This document shows, one piece after another, positions 10,521 to 19,657 of a stretch of DNA of 64,000 nt. Numbering within the stretch: the first letter of the stretch is position 1; each line of letters opens with the position of its first letter. The position numbers and the translations under genes were made by a program. Source of the stretch: Chaetoceros tenuissimus (lineage: Eukaryota > Bacillariophyta > Thalassiosirophyceae > Chaetocerotales > Chaetocerotaceae); assembly GCA_021927905.1 (NCBI GenBank), contig BLLK01000047.1, positions 1,612,001-1,676,000 on the forward strand, given 5' to 3'. The notes below the pieces were generated by a model. That model was not told where the DNA came from, searched no databases, and saw only the letters and a list, made by a program, of their open reading frames with translations.

Positions 10521-10679
10521 ATGAGTTGTTGATGAGTCAAATTCCAAGCCAATATTTGACTTGCCAGAATGCTTTGACACCATATCCTAAATAATTTTAA
10601 TAAAAACCTTTTTTGAAAATTAATATAAAATGAAAAATGACAATCCACTTTTGTGTTTTTACTTTTCTAAAGCTTCGTA

Positions 10680-11291
10680 TTAGTATAGGAGATAAGTACT
10701 AGTACGATCAAGACTCATCATTTGCTTCGTTTTCATATTTAAAACCACCTCTGCAATCTTATTTATCGGATTAGTGACTCCCGTTGCAAGACCAACGAGA
10801 CATCTATGCAGTAACGTATGCGAATCTTGTGCAGCTAATGATTCAAGTTTTTCAAACAAATTTCCGCCTTGAATTTTGTTAATATCAAAGTCTTCCTTGT
10901 ATTTTTGAATCTTCTTCGGGTTCACAAAAGGTCTCAATCTTGCAAAAAGCCCAGGTAGCTTCTCTGTATCTGTATCTAAATCAGTAGATGCTATTGCAGG
11001 TGAACCAGATGCATCCCGAAAGATGAGTGAAGCCTTGTTTTGCGGGTATAGATATTCTTCCATCTTCAATAGAAAATCCGTATGATTTCTTTTCTTTTCA
11101 TAGTAGTTATAAAAATATCCGGATGCAATCTCTTGGCACTGCTTTAGAGGGCAGACTTGACTCATGGAGAAGGTTGAAAAGCATCGAGCACATAGCAAAT
11201 GCTTGCAAGGAATCAATCGCCAAAAAATCACGTGCTCTTGAGCTATGAAAATAGTGCCGCAGTTTGAGCATATATTATCAGTGGTAGACAT
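10680..11291 (-). CDS. RING-like N-terminus of the transposase, 3' truncated
   Basis: From ATG 11291 the minus strand encodes MSTTDNICSNCG, then PCKHLLCARC and CPLKQC: a RING-like zinc finger of the C-x2-C ... C-x-H-x2-C-x2-C ... C-x4-C type. The shared segment continues to PINKIA and then leaves the transposase frame at 10750, running to a stop at 10680 through unrelated sequence. The last pair has four residues between its cysteines rather than the usual two, so zinc binding is likely but E3 ligase activity should not be assumed. It supplies the start codon missing from the copy ending at 6748. Confidence 0.6.
   Translation of the reverse strand: MSTTDNICSNCGTIFIAQEHVIFWRLIPCKHLLCARCFSTFSMSQVCPLKQCQEIASGYFYNYYEKKRNHTDFLLKMEEYLYPQNKASLIFRDASGSPAIASTDLDTDTEKLPGLFARLRPFVNPKKIQKYKEDFDINKIQGGNLFEKLESLAAQDSHTLLHRCLVGLATGVTNPINKIAEVVLNMKTKQMMSLDRTSTYLLY
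10750..11252 (+). repeat. 503-bp perfect direct repeat, copy 2
   Basis: Identical to 6246-6748. Here the right boundary is natural element sequence (the zinc-finger frame continues to its start codon). The left boundary is abrupt, joining the region downstream of the UDP-glucose dehydrogenase gene. Confidence 0.9.
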
Positions 11292-11319
11292 AGGGCTAGG
11301 GTATTGGATAGTCACTAGA

Positions 11320-12078
11320 AGGTGGACATTGAGTGTAATAGAAAGATTGCTTTTGGAACGAAGCCGATCGAGTGATTGTAGGTGAAGATACGGCAAGACT
11401 AGAATAATCAGGTTGCGGTGCAAAGTGGGGCCGCGCCTTTCACCCCTTTGATTGGCAAGCCAAAAGACTGTTTGATTGTAGAACGAGCTTCCAAGAAGCC
11501 GGTCGTGTCCCCCGCGCTGAAGCGCTCACACCGTCGCAATGAAGGGCAACTACGTAACGTAAGATAGTATGTATTTTCAATCCCATTGATTCAAACCTTA
11601 AATGTGACAAAAAGCGAGGAATTGACTTGTCAATATGCATAATTTCGCTTGAATATGTTTTGAATTAATTTCTGCGACAGTCTGCAAAAAACGATAAATG
11701 TGTTTGTGCTCTTATATCTCCACACACAAGAGCACAATTCCAAAACCCTATATTGTCCCTAGTTAATATAGATATGAAGATTTCTAGTTGCTACTATCAA
11801 TACAGCATATTCTGAAATGGAGTTGATATTAGGTTTGGAAGTTTCGTTTCTGCGACAAAATTCAAAAAAAAAATGTAGGTCTCCAATAGGGCAATACTGG
11901 CTCTTTAACGTATATGACGCAGCTAAGGAATATCGGGGCGCTGCCCCAAAAACACAACAGATAGGCCATTTGTGACGTATTACTACTGGTTACGTACGTA
12001 CTTAGGGGAAATCGATTCAAATCAAAACGAAACCAAGAAATCTCACAAAACCTCACAAAAATTTGGTTGCTCCGATGA
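11320..12078 (-). repeat. Right terminal inverted repeat, interrupted
   Basis: Segments 11320-11403 and 11947-12078 together are the inverted counterpart of the left TIR at 1799-2010. The insertion at 11404-11946 splits it. Outside the insertion, differences from the left TIR are one single-base indel, one 4-base indel and a few substitutions at the outer edge. Confidence 0.8.
11404..11946. mobile_element. 543-bp non-coding insertion in the TIR (MITE-like)
   Basis: Recognised because the left TIR gives the uninterrupted site. No coding sequence. Near its two ends are imperfectly inverted copies of TGGGGC-x-GCGCC (about 11424-11436 and 11938-11950). The right end is also a short hairpin (GGGGCGCTGCCCC). 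It inserted in an A5 tract, with at most a 2-bp duplication (AA). TTTCTGCGACA occurs twice inside (near 11670 and 11847). These are features of a small non-autonomous DNA element; the family is unknown. Confidence 0.55.
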
Positions 12079-12126
12079 AGATAAAGTAAAGCGTCATTGA
12101 TCTTTTTTCCTTTTTTTTAAATAAAA

Positions 12127-12585
12127 ATGACTCCAAAAGATTTGAATTTGCCAGAGAATAGGGCGAGAAAAATCAAAGAGAGACAACAAAGTGGATCTGC
12201 TGTAAGAGATTTGTTATTTTCGGCTGGAGTTGAAATTGAATTCAAGCGTCCAGTGCGACAAAAAATTGAAACACATCAGAATAAAATAAGAAAACAGCTT
12301 CGGCTGTTGCAAGCTGAGAACAAGAAGCAAAAGGCAAGATTGGAAAGAAAACAGCTACAACATGAGAAATCATTATGTAAGCAAAAAGAGAATGCCTTTG
12401 GACATGTCAAGTCAAGATATGCAGAAGAGCGAACTCTTTGCACAGTTTCAACAGCTAGTTCCGTCAGTGAAACATCGAAGGCCAGTTTTCATTCAGAATT
12501 TGGATCTATTCCGAGGTACATCCTCCAACGCAGAATTCATGAGCACAACCTAAAAAGTGATGAAATCAGAGCGAAAGGAACATAA
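12127..12585 (+). CDS. Possible enkurin-domain protein (ENKD1-like), short
   Basis: 152 residues. PKDLNLPENRARKIKERQ resembles the PKDHEKENLRRIREIQ start of ENKD1-type microtubule/ciliary proteins; FGHVKSRY resembles their conserved SRV patch; and IPRYILQRR resembles the VP-x-YL-x-RR entry into the enkurin domain. A Lys/Gln-rich coiled coil (residues about 55-95) lies between. The C-terminal enkurin core is absent: the frame stops about 20 residues after IPRYI, and no obvious downstream exon was found. It may be a truncated gene, or an unrelated coiled-coil protein. Its start lies 45 bp outside the transposon end. Confidence 0.4.
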   Translation: MTPKDLNLPENRARKIKERQQSGSAVRDLLFSAGVEIEFKRPVRQKIETHQNKIRKQLRLLQAENKKQKARLERKQLQHEKSLCKQKENAFGHVKSRYAEERTLCTVSTASSVSETSKASFHSEFGSIPRYILQRRIHEHNLKSDEIRAKGT

Positions 12586-13122
12586 GTTAATAAATGATGT
12601 ATAGAAAATAATTTTCATGACAGTTCTGATAGTTGATTATTTGTATTCAAAAGGATCAGCATTCCTTCAATTTAGATACTATTTACTCGAAATCTCCCAT
12701 CTGAAGTATATGACACTTCATGGATGAATGCTTCTGTTTGGAAGTAGGAGTTTGTTGAACTAAACTCAAGTGTTGAGGAGAGAGAAGAAAACATCAATAT
12801 TTAAACAATTCTAAAGCCCTTGGCTTTCAGGTTTCCATCTGGCACTGATTTCCGATGTAGTATTCTCATTTCTCATGCAAAATCCTCCCATAGCTACTAT
12901 TTTCCAAATATTGTGACAAAATCAACTTCAACTTTCTCCGAAGGAAAAGTCGTAAAAAAGAAGCAAGGACAGCCACACAACACACACAGCAGAAACAACA
13001 AATGAGAAACAAACAATATACTACACTTTCATTTCCTATGATCCCTCTTGGCAAAATACTTGCATAAATTCAGTTGGAATACATCATTCTTCTTCAGGAG
13101 TAACACAGACTGATCCATAAAG
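12586..13122. other. Intergenic
   Basis: 537 bp with no supported gene. A short CA-rich stretch (near 12975-13010) is the only local repeat. An open frame at 12820-13005 looks random. Confidence 0.4.
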
Positions 13123-14109
13123 ATGAGGATAAAACAAGATCTTTTCATTTTATACTTTTCCCTAATAATCTCTACAAATTCCTTTCAGATCGGCGCGAAT
13201 TCCCAAAAATGGCAGGCGAGCAAACAAATCACTTCCTCTTGGGGAATCAAAACGATACAAATGTCAGGTCAGCAGGATCAATATAAGAGTAAATGTACCT
13301 CGTCCCCGGAACTTGAATCAAAATATTACGAGGGTATGGAAGAGAGAAAAAATAAACTCCATGCAGTTCTCACTGAGATTGGTATAGATCCAGTGTCCCT
13401 CACCGAGTCTGCACGGTATAAGGGTTCGGCTGCTCTACGAGCATATTCTTCATTTATTCTTCCAAAATCTGAGGGTGCTTTGGCTATGGCGAATCAACCC
13501 CAACGGGCTCAGGTCATTGCCAATAATATCTCATTTTTGATGAGGGAACAGCAATCTCATGAAAAAACTTGGTTACGGAATCATGATAAGGCCTTGGAAG
13601 AGATAAAAGATGTAGAATTCCATCCAATCACAATAATTCTCGATAATGTGCGATCGGCGGCTAACGTAGGGAATATTTTGAGATCTGCAGAGGCCGCGAA
13701 AGTGAAGCAATGTATTCTTGGAGGAACAATGACACCTTCGCCACCTAATAAGCAACTTCTAAAAACAGCCATGGGTGCAGCTGAGTATGTCCCATACAAA
13801 ACAAAAAAATCGACGCTAGAGGCGATCAAGGAATTGAAAGAAAATAACGTGAAAGTGATAGGGGTTGAAACAACATCGAAAAGTGTTTCTTTGTGGACAT
13901 CTGACTTTTTTCCTGTTGAAAAGGAAGGTGTAGCTTTTGTATTTGGAAACGAAATTATTGGAGTTGACACAACTTGCCTTGAGGAATGTGACGAGATTAT
14001 TATTTTGCCTACTCATGGAGTGAAAAATTCATTGAATGTTTCAAATTGCGCTTCGATTGTAATTTGGGAAGCTCTCCGGCAATTGGAAGAGAAGAAGAGA
14101 GATCCATAG
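13123..14109 (+). CDS. SpoU/TrmH-family RNA 2'-O-methyltransferase, probably organellar
   Basis: 328 residues, intronless. The SPOUT fold is clear in the C-terminal half: motif 1 NVRSAANVGNILRSAEA, motif 2 VFGNEIIGVD, motif 3 LPTHGVKNSLNVSNCASI. The last two build the AdoMet-binding trefoil knot, and the motif 1 Arg is the usual catalytic residue. By family it methylates ribose 2'-OH in tRNA (TrmH type, position 18) or rRNA. The N-terminus (residues 1-24, FILYFSLIISTNSF then QI) is signal-peptide-like with an SF site resembling the diatom plastid cleavage motif, so import into the plastid is plausible. Substrate not deducible. Confidence 0.88.
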   Translation: MRIKQDLFILYFSLIISTNSFQIGANSQKWQASKQITSSWGIKTIQMSGQQDQYKSKCTSSPELESKYYEGMEERKNKLHAVLTEIGIDPVSLTESARYKGSAALRAYSSFILPKSEGALAMANQPQRAQVIANNISFLMREQQSHEKTWLRNHDKALEEIKDVEFHPITIILDNVRSAANVGNILRSAEAAKVKQCILGGTMTPSPPNKQLLKTAMGAAEYVPYKTKKSTLEAIKELKENNVKVIGVETTSKSVSLWTSDFFPVEKEGVAFVFGNEIIGVDTTCLEECDEIIILPTHGVKNSLNVSNCASIVIWEALRQLEEKKRDP

Positions 14110-14170
14110 TGAATACTAATGAAAACTCCAAGTGTAATCTAGCAGAATGTTAATATATTAGCGTACTTAT

Positions 14171-15808
14171 TCAAATATTCACCTCGTCCGAAGATGTCAT
14201 CTTCAAAAGTTCTTTGTTCTCTTGTAGGATAGGATCTACAATATCGTTGATAAATTCAGTTACTTGTTCAGGGGCTCTACCGACAAAAAGTTTTGGATCT
14301 ATCAATGAGTCAATATCGTGAATGGATTTGAAAAGCGGATCATTTTTTATTCTCTTGAGTAAATCATTTGGTTTTCCTTCACCTTTCACTACACTTGCTG
14401 CATCCATAGAATGAACTCTGATAGCTTCGTGCAGTTTTTGTCTATCCCCGCCTCTCTCTACTCCTTTCATAAGAATTACTTCTGTTGCCATAAAAGGTAA
14501 CTCTGCCATTACATGGGCCTTTACAACCTCTGGCCAAACATGAAGACCATCAGAAATATTCGAAAGCAAGTTCAAGATAACATCAACAGCCAAGAATGAC
14601 TCTGGAAGGTACATACGACGAATAGCAGAATCATCGAGTGTGCGTTCAAACCACTGATTGGCGTGAGTATTGGCAGCAGCACTAGGAAGTGAAAGAACAT
14701 AACGTGCGAGGGATGTGACACGCTCCGATCTCATAGGATTTCTTTTATAGGCCATTGCAGAGGACCCTATCTGAGTCTTTGAAAATGGTTCTTCCACTTC
14801 TTTGAGATTGGAAAGCAATCGTATATCACCGCACATTTTATATGCACTTTGAGCAATCCCAGAAAGCACCGATAACACATTGTAGTCAATCTTTCGTGTG
14901 TAAGTCTGACCAGAAACTGGAATCGCCTTTTGGAAACCCATTAACTCAGTCACTCGCTGGTTTAGCGCTTTAACCTTTTCATGATCACCATTGAAAAGTT
15001 CTAAAAATGATGCTTGCGTTCCTGTTGTACCTTTCACGCCCCTCAATGGCAATGCATCTATTTCTCTATCTAATCTTTCAAGGTCAAAGACCAGGTCTTG
15101 AATCCATAGAGTGCATCGCTTTCCAATTGTGGTGAGCTGTGCTGGTTGATAATGTGTAAATCCAAGAGTAGGCATATCTTTATACTCAATTGCAAATTCC
15201 TTGAGGATATTTATTGTCTGTACAAGTTTCCTTTTGATGAGAATCATAGCTTCCTTGATCTGTATCAATTCAGTATTATCAGTTACGTAGCACGAAGTAG
15301 CGCCAAGATGTATTATTGGCATTGCAGTTGGTGCGACTTCCCCAAAAGCATGAACATGTCCCATAACATCGTGACGGAACTCACGTTCTTTCTTTGCTGC
15401 AAAGTCAAAGTCTATATTATAGATATTGGCTCTCATTTCAGATAATTGCTTCTCGGTTATATCTAATCCAAGCTCTTTCTGTGCCGTTGCAAGTGCAATC
15501 CAAAGCTTTCGCCACGTAGAAAATTTCTTGGCAGGAGAAAAAATAAAACTCATTTCTTTTGTAGCATATCTTGCCACAAGAGGGTGCTCGTACATTTTAT
15601 AATTTGACAACTTTTCATCTGGAAATGGCTCCTGAAATAAGGATCTTTCTTCCGCACAAATAGAATCGGAGCATGACGAGGCACCAACTTCAGATACTTC
15701 TACTTCAGAATTTACTATTATTATAGAAATATGCAATAAATTCAACAGTGTGTATATTGATATGCCTAGTTTCACAAAAAATCTCATCCTCTTTTCACTG
15801 TAACGCAT
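14171..15808 (-). CDS. ADSL: Adenylosuccinate lyase with N-terminal hydrophobic leader
   Basis: 545 residues from ATG 15808. It catalyses two fumarate-releasing steps of purine synthesis (SAICAR to AICAR and adenylosuccinate to AMP). The conserved core starts at YEHPLVARYATKEM, has HLGATSCYVTDN, and the fumarase-superfamily signature SSAMAYKRNPMRSE in the mobile active-site loop. The C-terminal domain is full length. Unusual: about 70 residues precede the normal start, including a hydrophobic segment (FVKLGISIYTLLNLLHISIIIV) that looks like a signal peptide or anchor. Either the protein enters a membrane-bound compartment, perhaps the plastid as in plants, or translation starts downstream. 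Convergent with the SpoU gene; stops are about 60 bp apart. Confidence 0.95.
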   Translation of the reverse strand: MRYSEKRMRFFVKLGISIYTLLNLLHISIIIVNSEVEVSEVGASSCSDSICAEERSLFQEPFPDEKLSNYKMYEHPLVARYATKEMSFIFSPAKKFSTWRKLWIALATAQKELGLDITEKQLSEMRANIYNIDFDFAAKKEREFRHDVMGHVHAFGEVAPTAMPIIHLGATSCYVTDNTELIQIKEAMILIKRKLVQTINILKEFAIEYKDMPTLGFTHYQPAQLTTIGKRCTLWIQDLVFDLERLDREIDALPLRGVKGTTGTQASFLELFNGDHEKVKALNQRVTELMGFQKAIPVSGQTYTRKIDYNVLSVLSGIAQSAYKMCGDIRLLSNLKEVEEPFSKTQIGSSAMAYKRNPMRSERVTSLARYVLSLPSAAANTHANQWFERTLDDSAIRRMYLPESFLAVDVILNLLSNISDGLHVWPEVVKAHVMAELPFMATEVILMKGVERGGDRQKLHEAIRVHSMDAASVVKGEGKPNDLLKRIKNDPLFKSIHDIDSLIDPKLFVGRAPEQVTEFINDIVDPILQENKELLKMTSSDEVNI

Positions 15809-16053
15809 CCACTTCAAAAATACTCAATGCTCTGAATTTATTCTCTCTCGACTAGGTTTTGTTAAACCTCTTATTTTCATGCTCTTCAGCAAAACTATGG
15901 AGATGACTATCAAATACAATTTTCATTTGTACCATGCACTTTGGTTGAATTTGAGTGGTAAGGAAAAGATGAGGCCAATTTCGACCGTCAAATAGTCCTA
16001 TTGGCATAATTTTAGCCATGTCATTGGGTATGATTTTTATTGCTCAATGATTT

Positions 16054-19000
16054 TTATTGCTCACTTTCTGTTGAATTGCATGTGATGAAGAGACCTTTTT
16101 GCTGAAAATTGCTCGCAAGCCTATATTCTCCACCGGTGACATCTCGAATGGTCAAATCCAGATGAAGGCTGTAACATCCTAGCTTCTGAAATTGAGGGCA
16201 GTGAAAGTCAAAAATAAAAGAAGCTGATGAATTATGATTTGGTGCCAAATCCACTGTCTCCACTAAAGTAGTTGTTTCTTTCTCATCCTCGACGTCATCA
16301 AGGTCGACATCTTTCTGAAGGGAACCTCGAAATGGAAACTTCAAAGTAGCACTCATTTGCGAAAATAACAATGTTGACTTTTTGATTAATTCACTTGGGA
16401 TGGATCCAGTTATCCGAAGCTGGAACACGTATCCTAATTGTATATTTGGCAAATGGTTTGGGGTCAATTTGCAATATGGTTCTGACTGATGACTTTTATA
16501 ATATGCAAGAGTGCTCACTGCTGGAATAGTTGTCAGTGAAGGAAAGTCCTTTGGGTAAGGATTACTACATTTCAAAATCGCATCCACTATATCACTGAGG
16601 AGAGATCCTCGAATCGATGGCTCAAGATTGTCGTCGAAATTTTCGACAATGCTATTCTGAAGTTTTGCAATAGTTTGAATAAGAACGCGATTCTTATCAC
16701 CGTGTGGTAAGCGCAAATGTTGATATTTGTTAGGAAGTGGATTCGTCTTCTTCGTGGAATTCAACATCTTTTGAGTACAATCTCCCATGAATTTAGAAAG
16801 TGCACATTGTGTCCTTATCGTAGTCCTGGTATGTTGACTACGGAAGAGACCATATTTTTCGTATAGATCTTGAAATCTTTTGGCTATCATGTAAAAGCAT
16901 TTTGGTAAGTTTCTATGATGAAGAGACGCCCTATCTAATTCTTTTGGCATCTGGTTTGATAAACGAAGTTCCGCACAAAGATTACAAATTGTGAGACAAA
17001 GTCGAAGGAAATCCTTACGTAGGGATATGTATTCGACTTGAAAAGACGCCTTATCTTCAATCAGAGAACTTTTCACAATCGCAGATTCTATATCAGACAA
17101 TGCTGTTGAGAGTGATGTAACTCCATCTCTTGCAGTACTCTCAGATTTGTAAATTTTAGCCAACAGTGATAGCCAATTGTACGTTGATGTCAACTTTGTA
17201 AAGGGAAGTACATGATCATTCAAGATTATCTCGGCCAATTTGAAGTTTGCAGTGGACATTGCTTTTTTTGATAGATTGAAAGCGTACCACGGAGAGTCGA
17301 TACTCTTGATTTGATTAATCACTCTTTCTACAGATCCGTCGAGGTCAGAACTTGAGTTTATACATGTAATCCTAAGTGCAGACCATTGCATTTGTACTTC
17401 CCTATCGCCACTCATGATGATTTCTTGGACACTAGTATCAACACTATCAATGTGTTTGTATACTATTCTATTTTGATGCGAAGCAATGACCTGTAATGTT
17501 TTTATTATATCTGCAATAGCTGAATTGGAAAGTCCTTCCTTTGTCATAGATTTCAAGAGTGTACTGACAGTTTCATTTGAAAATGATTTCGATCGACTCA
17601 TAACTTCAATGAGGTCTACAAAATCTGTTATGTTTCCTTGGTTCTCGAAAACCGTTCGAAATTGCACCATTACTCCTGCCATTAGATGTTGAGATTTATC
17701 ACCACTCCCACTCTCATAAGCCAAGGCTAAGGCAAGAATAAACGAAGACGAAGCTGCTATAGGGAAATCTGGGGAACCAAGCATCTGAGTCACACATTCT
17801 AACAGAGCATATTTCATACCAGTAAGTTGTTGATATTCTGGATCCTCCTCGCTTTCTTTTTCATTTAAAAGGAAATAAAACAAAACTCCTGCTGCGTCTA
17901 ATATACTAGACACAATACATGGCATTGGTAGTTCTGATGCGTCAACAACTTTTTCGTTCTCTTTTCTGACAATCTGCGGAAGCAATGTCGCAATGGCAAT
18001 CGTAAGAGTCATCAGTGTTTGCGATGTGAAAGCGCTATCTGCATAAAATCTGGCACCGTTGTAGCGCAGTATGAGATCAACAAGCATATCCCCAACATCG
18101 CAACTAGGGCAAAAATCTTTCGATATTTGTTTTTGATGAGACAGTTGTTGATACAAAATTACTTTTGAATCAGAGTAATCATTCAAATATCGCTGATTCA
18201 TTCTTCGCAGTCGTCTTCTTGGATTAGTGATGTGTTTACATCTGCAATTGTGCTCTTGGCCACAACGTTTTGCTTTTGATTCGACTAATAATGATACCAA
18301 TGTTTTCATTTCCTTGATGGCGAATATTTCTGTGTCTATTGCTGAATTCACCAACCCCTGTCGAGCTTCTAATGCTACATTGTTAGACATTGCTGAGTTA
18401 CATAATGCTCGCATTGCTGCTCTAAAATGAAGAATGCCATTTGCCAATAAGCTCTTCTCTTCGTGTGGTATTCTTATTTTTGGAAGTGTTAGACTGTTGG
18501 AAACAGTGTGAACAATAAATGCTCTCTGCCTTGGAGATATTTGGATGAACTCAGTGATTCTATAGTTAATTATATCCTTGACTCTCTGCGAAAACTTTAA
18601 CTTCAAATCATTTCCATCATCATCGTTAGCATCGATGTCGATATAGTCTGACGTTGGAATGTCACCACTGATTGCTATACTCAATACATGTAGAAGATCA
18701 GATGAACCACAATTTTCGTAGTTGCAACCTATCGCTTTTGCAGATGACATGGCTCTACTGGATAGAAATGGACCGAGAGCGTTGTGGAGAAAATCCCAAA
18801 ACGAAGAAGCTAGAAATTCATCTTCAAAACTCGATGGATCGTATTGGGAGTTTGCGAAGTGTCTTAGCTGTGTGGATTTGTCAAGAACATTCTCCAATGA
18901 TTTCAAAGAGTAATGATTCTTGAATAATATTAGTTCCGACTTTCCTTTCTCCTTTTCTTTTTCTTTGGCTCCCTCCATTGTTTTAATTTCAATAAAGCGG

Positions 19001-19299
19001 GCTGTCTGTGGTAATAGATACGATAGTAGACAGAAAGAAAGAAGTTTGGATACCAAAGAAAATTCTTCATCGGTTAGCATAGGAACTATATCGTATATGT
19101 CTTTCACTATAGCTGTCCAAGTTCGCTCAACATTAGACTTCCTTTTCTGCAATGCATTAGAAGAAGGGGAACTCCTATGGAATAGTGCGGCTTCCTGATA
19201 TTTCGTACGACATCGAATAGCTTCAATCAATTCGTTCAAAAGTTTGTCAGTATTTGTTGCGGCTATCTGAATTGTTTTTTCGTCATTATCGCCACCCAT
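16054..19299 (-). CDS. Large helical-repeat protein, possibly Integrator subunit 7
   Basis: 1,081 residues from ATG 19299, intronless. Mostly helical, ARM/HEAT-like. Residues around NLSKKAMSTANFKLAEIILNDHV, followed by YNWLSLLAKIYKSESTARDG, resemble the INTS7 segment in which small helical repeats precede FWL-x-SL. The last 170 residues are beta-rich (FQLRITGSIPSEL, FIFDFHCPQFQKLGCYSLHLDLTIRD), like the Ig-like C-terminal domain of INTS7. Length is similar to animal INTS7 (about 960). INTS7 is a scaffold subunit of the nuclear Integrator complex that cleaves snRNA and other Pol II transcripts. The match is by pattern only; another ARM-repeat protein is possible. Confidence 0.5.
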   Translation of the reverse strand: MGGDNDEKTIQIAATNTDKLLNELIEAIRCRTKYQEAALFHRSSPSSNALQKRKSNVERTWTAIVKDIYDIVPMLTDEEFSLVSKLLSFCLLSYLLPQTARFIEIKTMEGAKEKEKEKGKSELILFKNHYSLKSLENVLDKSTQLRHFANSQYDPSSFEDEFLASSFWDFLHNALGPFLSSRAMSSAKAIGCNYENCGSSDLLHVLSIAISGDIPTSDYIDIDANDDDGNDLKLKFSQRVKDIINYRITEFIQISPRQRAFIVHTVSNSLTLPKIRIPHEEKSLLANGILHFRAAMRALCNSAMSNNVALEARQGLVNSAIDTEIFAIKEMKTLVSLLVESKAKRCGQEHNCRCKHITNPRRRLRRMNQRYLNDYSDSKVILYQQLSHQKQISKDFCPSCDVGDMLVDLILRYNGARFYADSAFTSQTLMTLTIAIATLLPQIVRKENEKVVDASELPMPCIVSSILDAAGVLFYFLLNEKESEEDPEYQQLTGMKYALLECVTQMLGSPDFPIAASSSFILALALAYESGSGDKSQHLMAGVMVQFRTVFENQGNITDFVDLIEVMSRSKSFSNETVSTLLKSMTKEGLSNSAIADIIKTLQVIASHQNRIVYKHIDSVDTSVQEIIMSGDREVQMQWSALRITCINSSSDLDGSVERVINQIKSIDSPWYAFNLSKKAMSTANFKLAEIILNDHVLPFTKLTSTYNWLSLLAKIYKSESTARDGVTSLSTALSDIESAIVKSSLIEDKASFQVEYISLRKDFLRLCLTICNLCAELRLSNQMPKELDRASLHHRNLPKCFYMIAKRFQDLYEKYGLFRSQHTRTTIRTQCALSKFMGDCTQKMLNSTKKTNPLPNKYQHLRLPHGDKNRVLIQTIAKLQNSIVENFDDNLEPSIRGSLLSDIVDAILKCSNPYPKDFPSLTTIPAVSTLAYYKSHQSEPYCKLTPNHLPNIQLGYVFQLRITGSIPSELIKKSTLLFSQMSATLKFPFRGSLQKDVDLDDVEDEKETTTLVETVDLAPNHNSSASFIFDFHCPQFQKLGCYSLHLDLTIRDVTGGEYRLASNFQQKGLFITCNSTESEQ

Positions 19300-19657
19300 C
19301 GTGCTTTCTGAATTTTGGTAGAATTTCTTCAACTGTGTTTGTCTATTGTTTTTTTTTTTTGTAGAGATAAATTGCAGAGTCTATGGAGGAACTTATAAAA
19401 TGTCAATTGTGAGTTATGAGTTATTGAGGAAGAGGGGCGGGGGCAAAAGGCAACAGCGAGCTGCTCAAAAAGATATGATATCAAATAGCCATGTAATGAT
19501 AATGATAGCCAAGAAATCGTAGAAGAAAGTTATTATTAAAATGATCATGACTCGACTCGATTACATTTTTTGTTGCTGCAAAGGTAGATGATAAAACATA
19601 GTCAGTATTGGTAAGATTCCTACGTAGGTACATTTACAGGTCATATTTCTTATAAAA
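19300..19657. other. Intergenic
   Basis: 358 bp between tandem minus-strand genes. Contains a T13 run near 19350 and a G-rich patch near 19435. No gene seen. Confidence 0.4.

Larger units (their letters stand above)
10750..12078. mobile_element. DUF6589/KDZ-like DNA transposon, right part
   Basis: Starts abruptly with the second copy of the 503-bp repeat, then continues into the natural transposase start (ATG at 11291, minus strand) and the right terminal inverted repeat. The repeat is interrupted by a 543-bp insertion (11404-11946). Together with 1799-6748 it accounts for one whole element: the two pieces overlap by exactly the 503-bp repeat. AGAT follows the outer end at 12079-12082. Confidence 0.7.

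Noticed and set aside
5966-11423. Two separate RING-finger genes
   Set aside because: The two frames share an identical 503-bp segment and are broken at complementary ends; they are halves of one transposase N-terminus.
1799-12078. Virus-like or Polinton-type element
   Set aside because: No capsid, DNA polymerase, packaging ATPase, reverse transcriptase or integrase motifs; TIRs plus a DUF6589-like transposase fit a plain DNA transposon.
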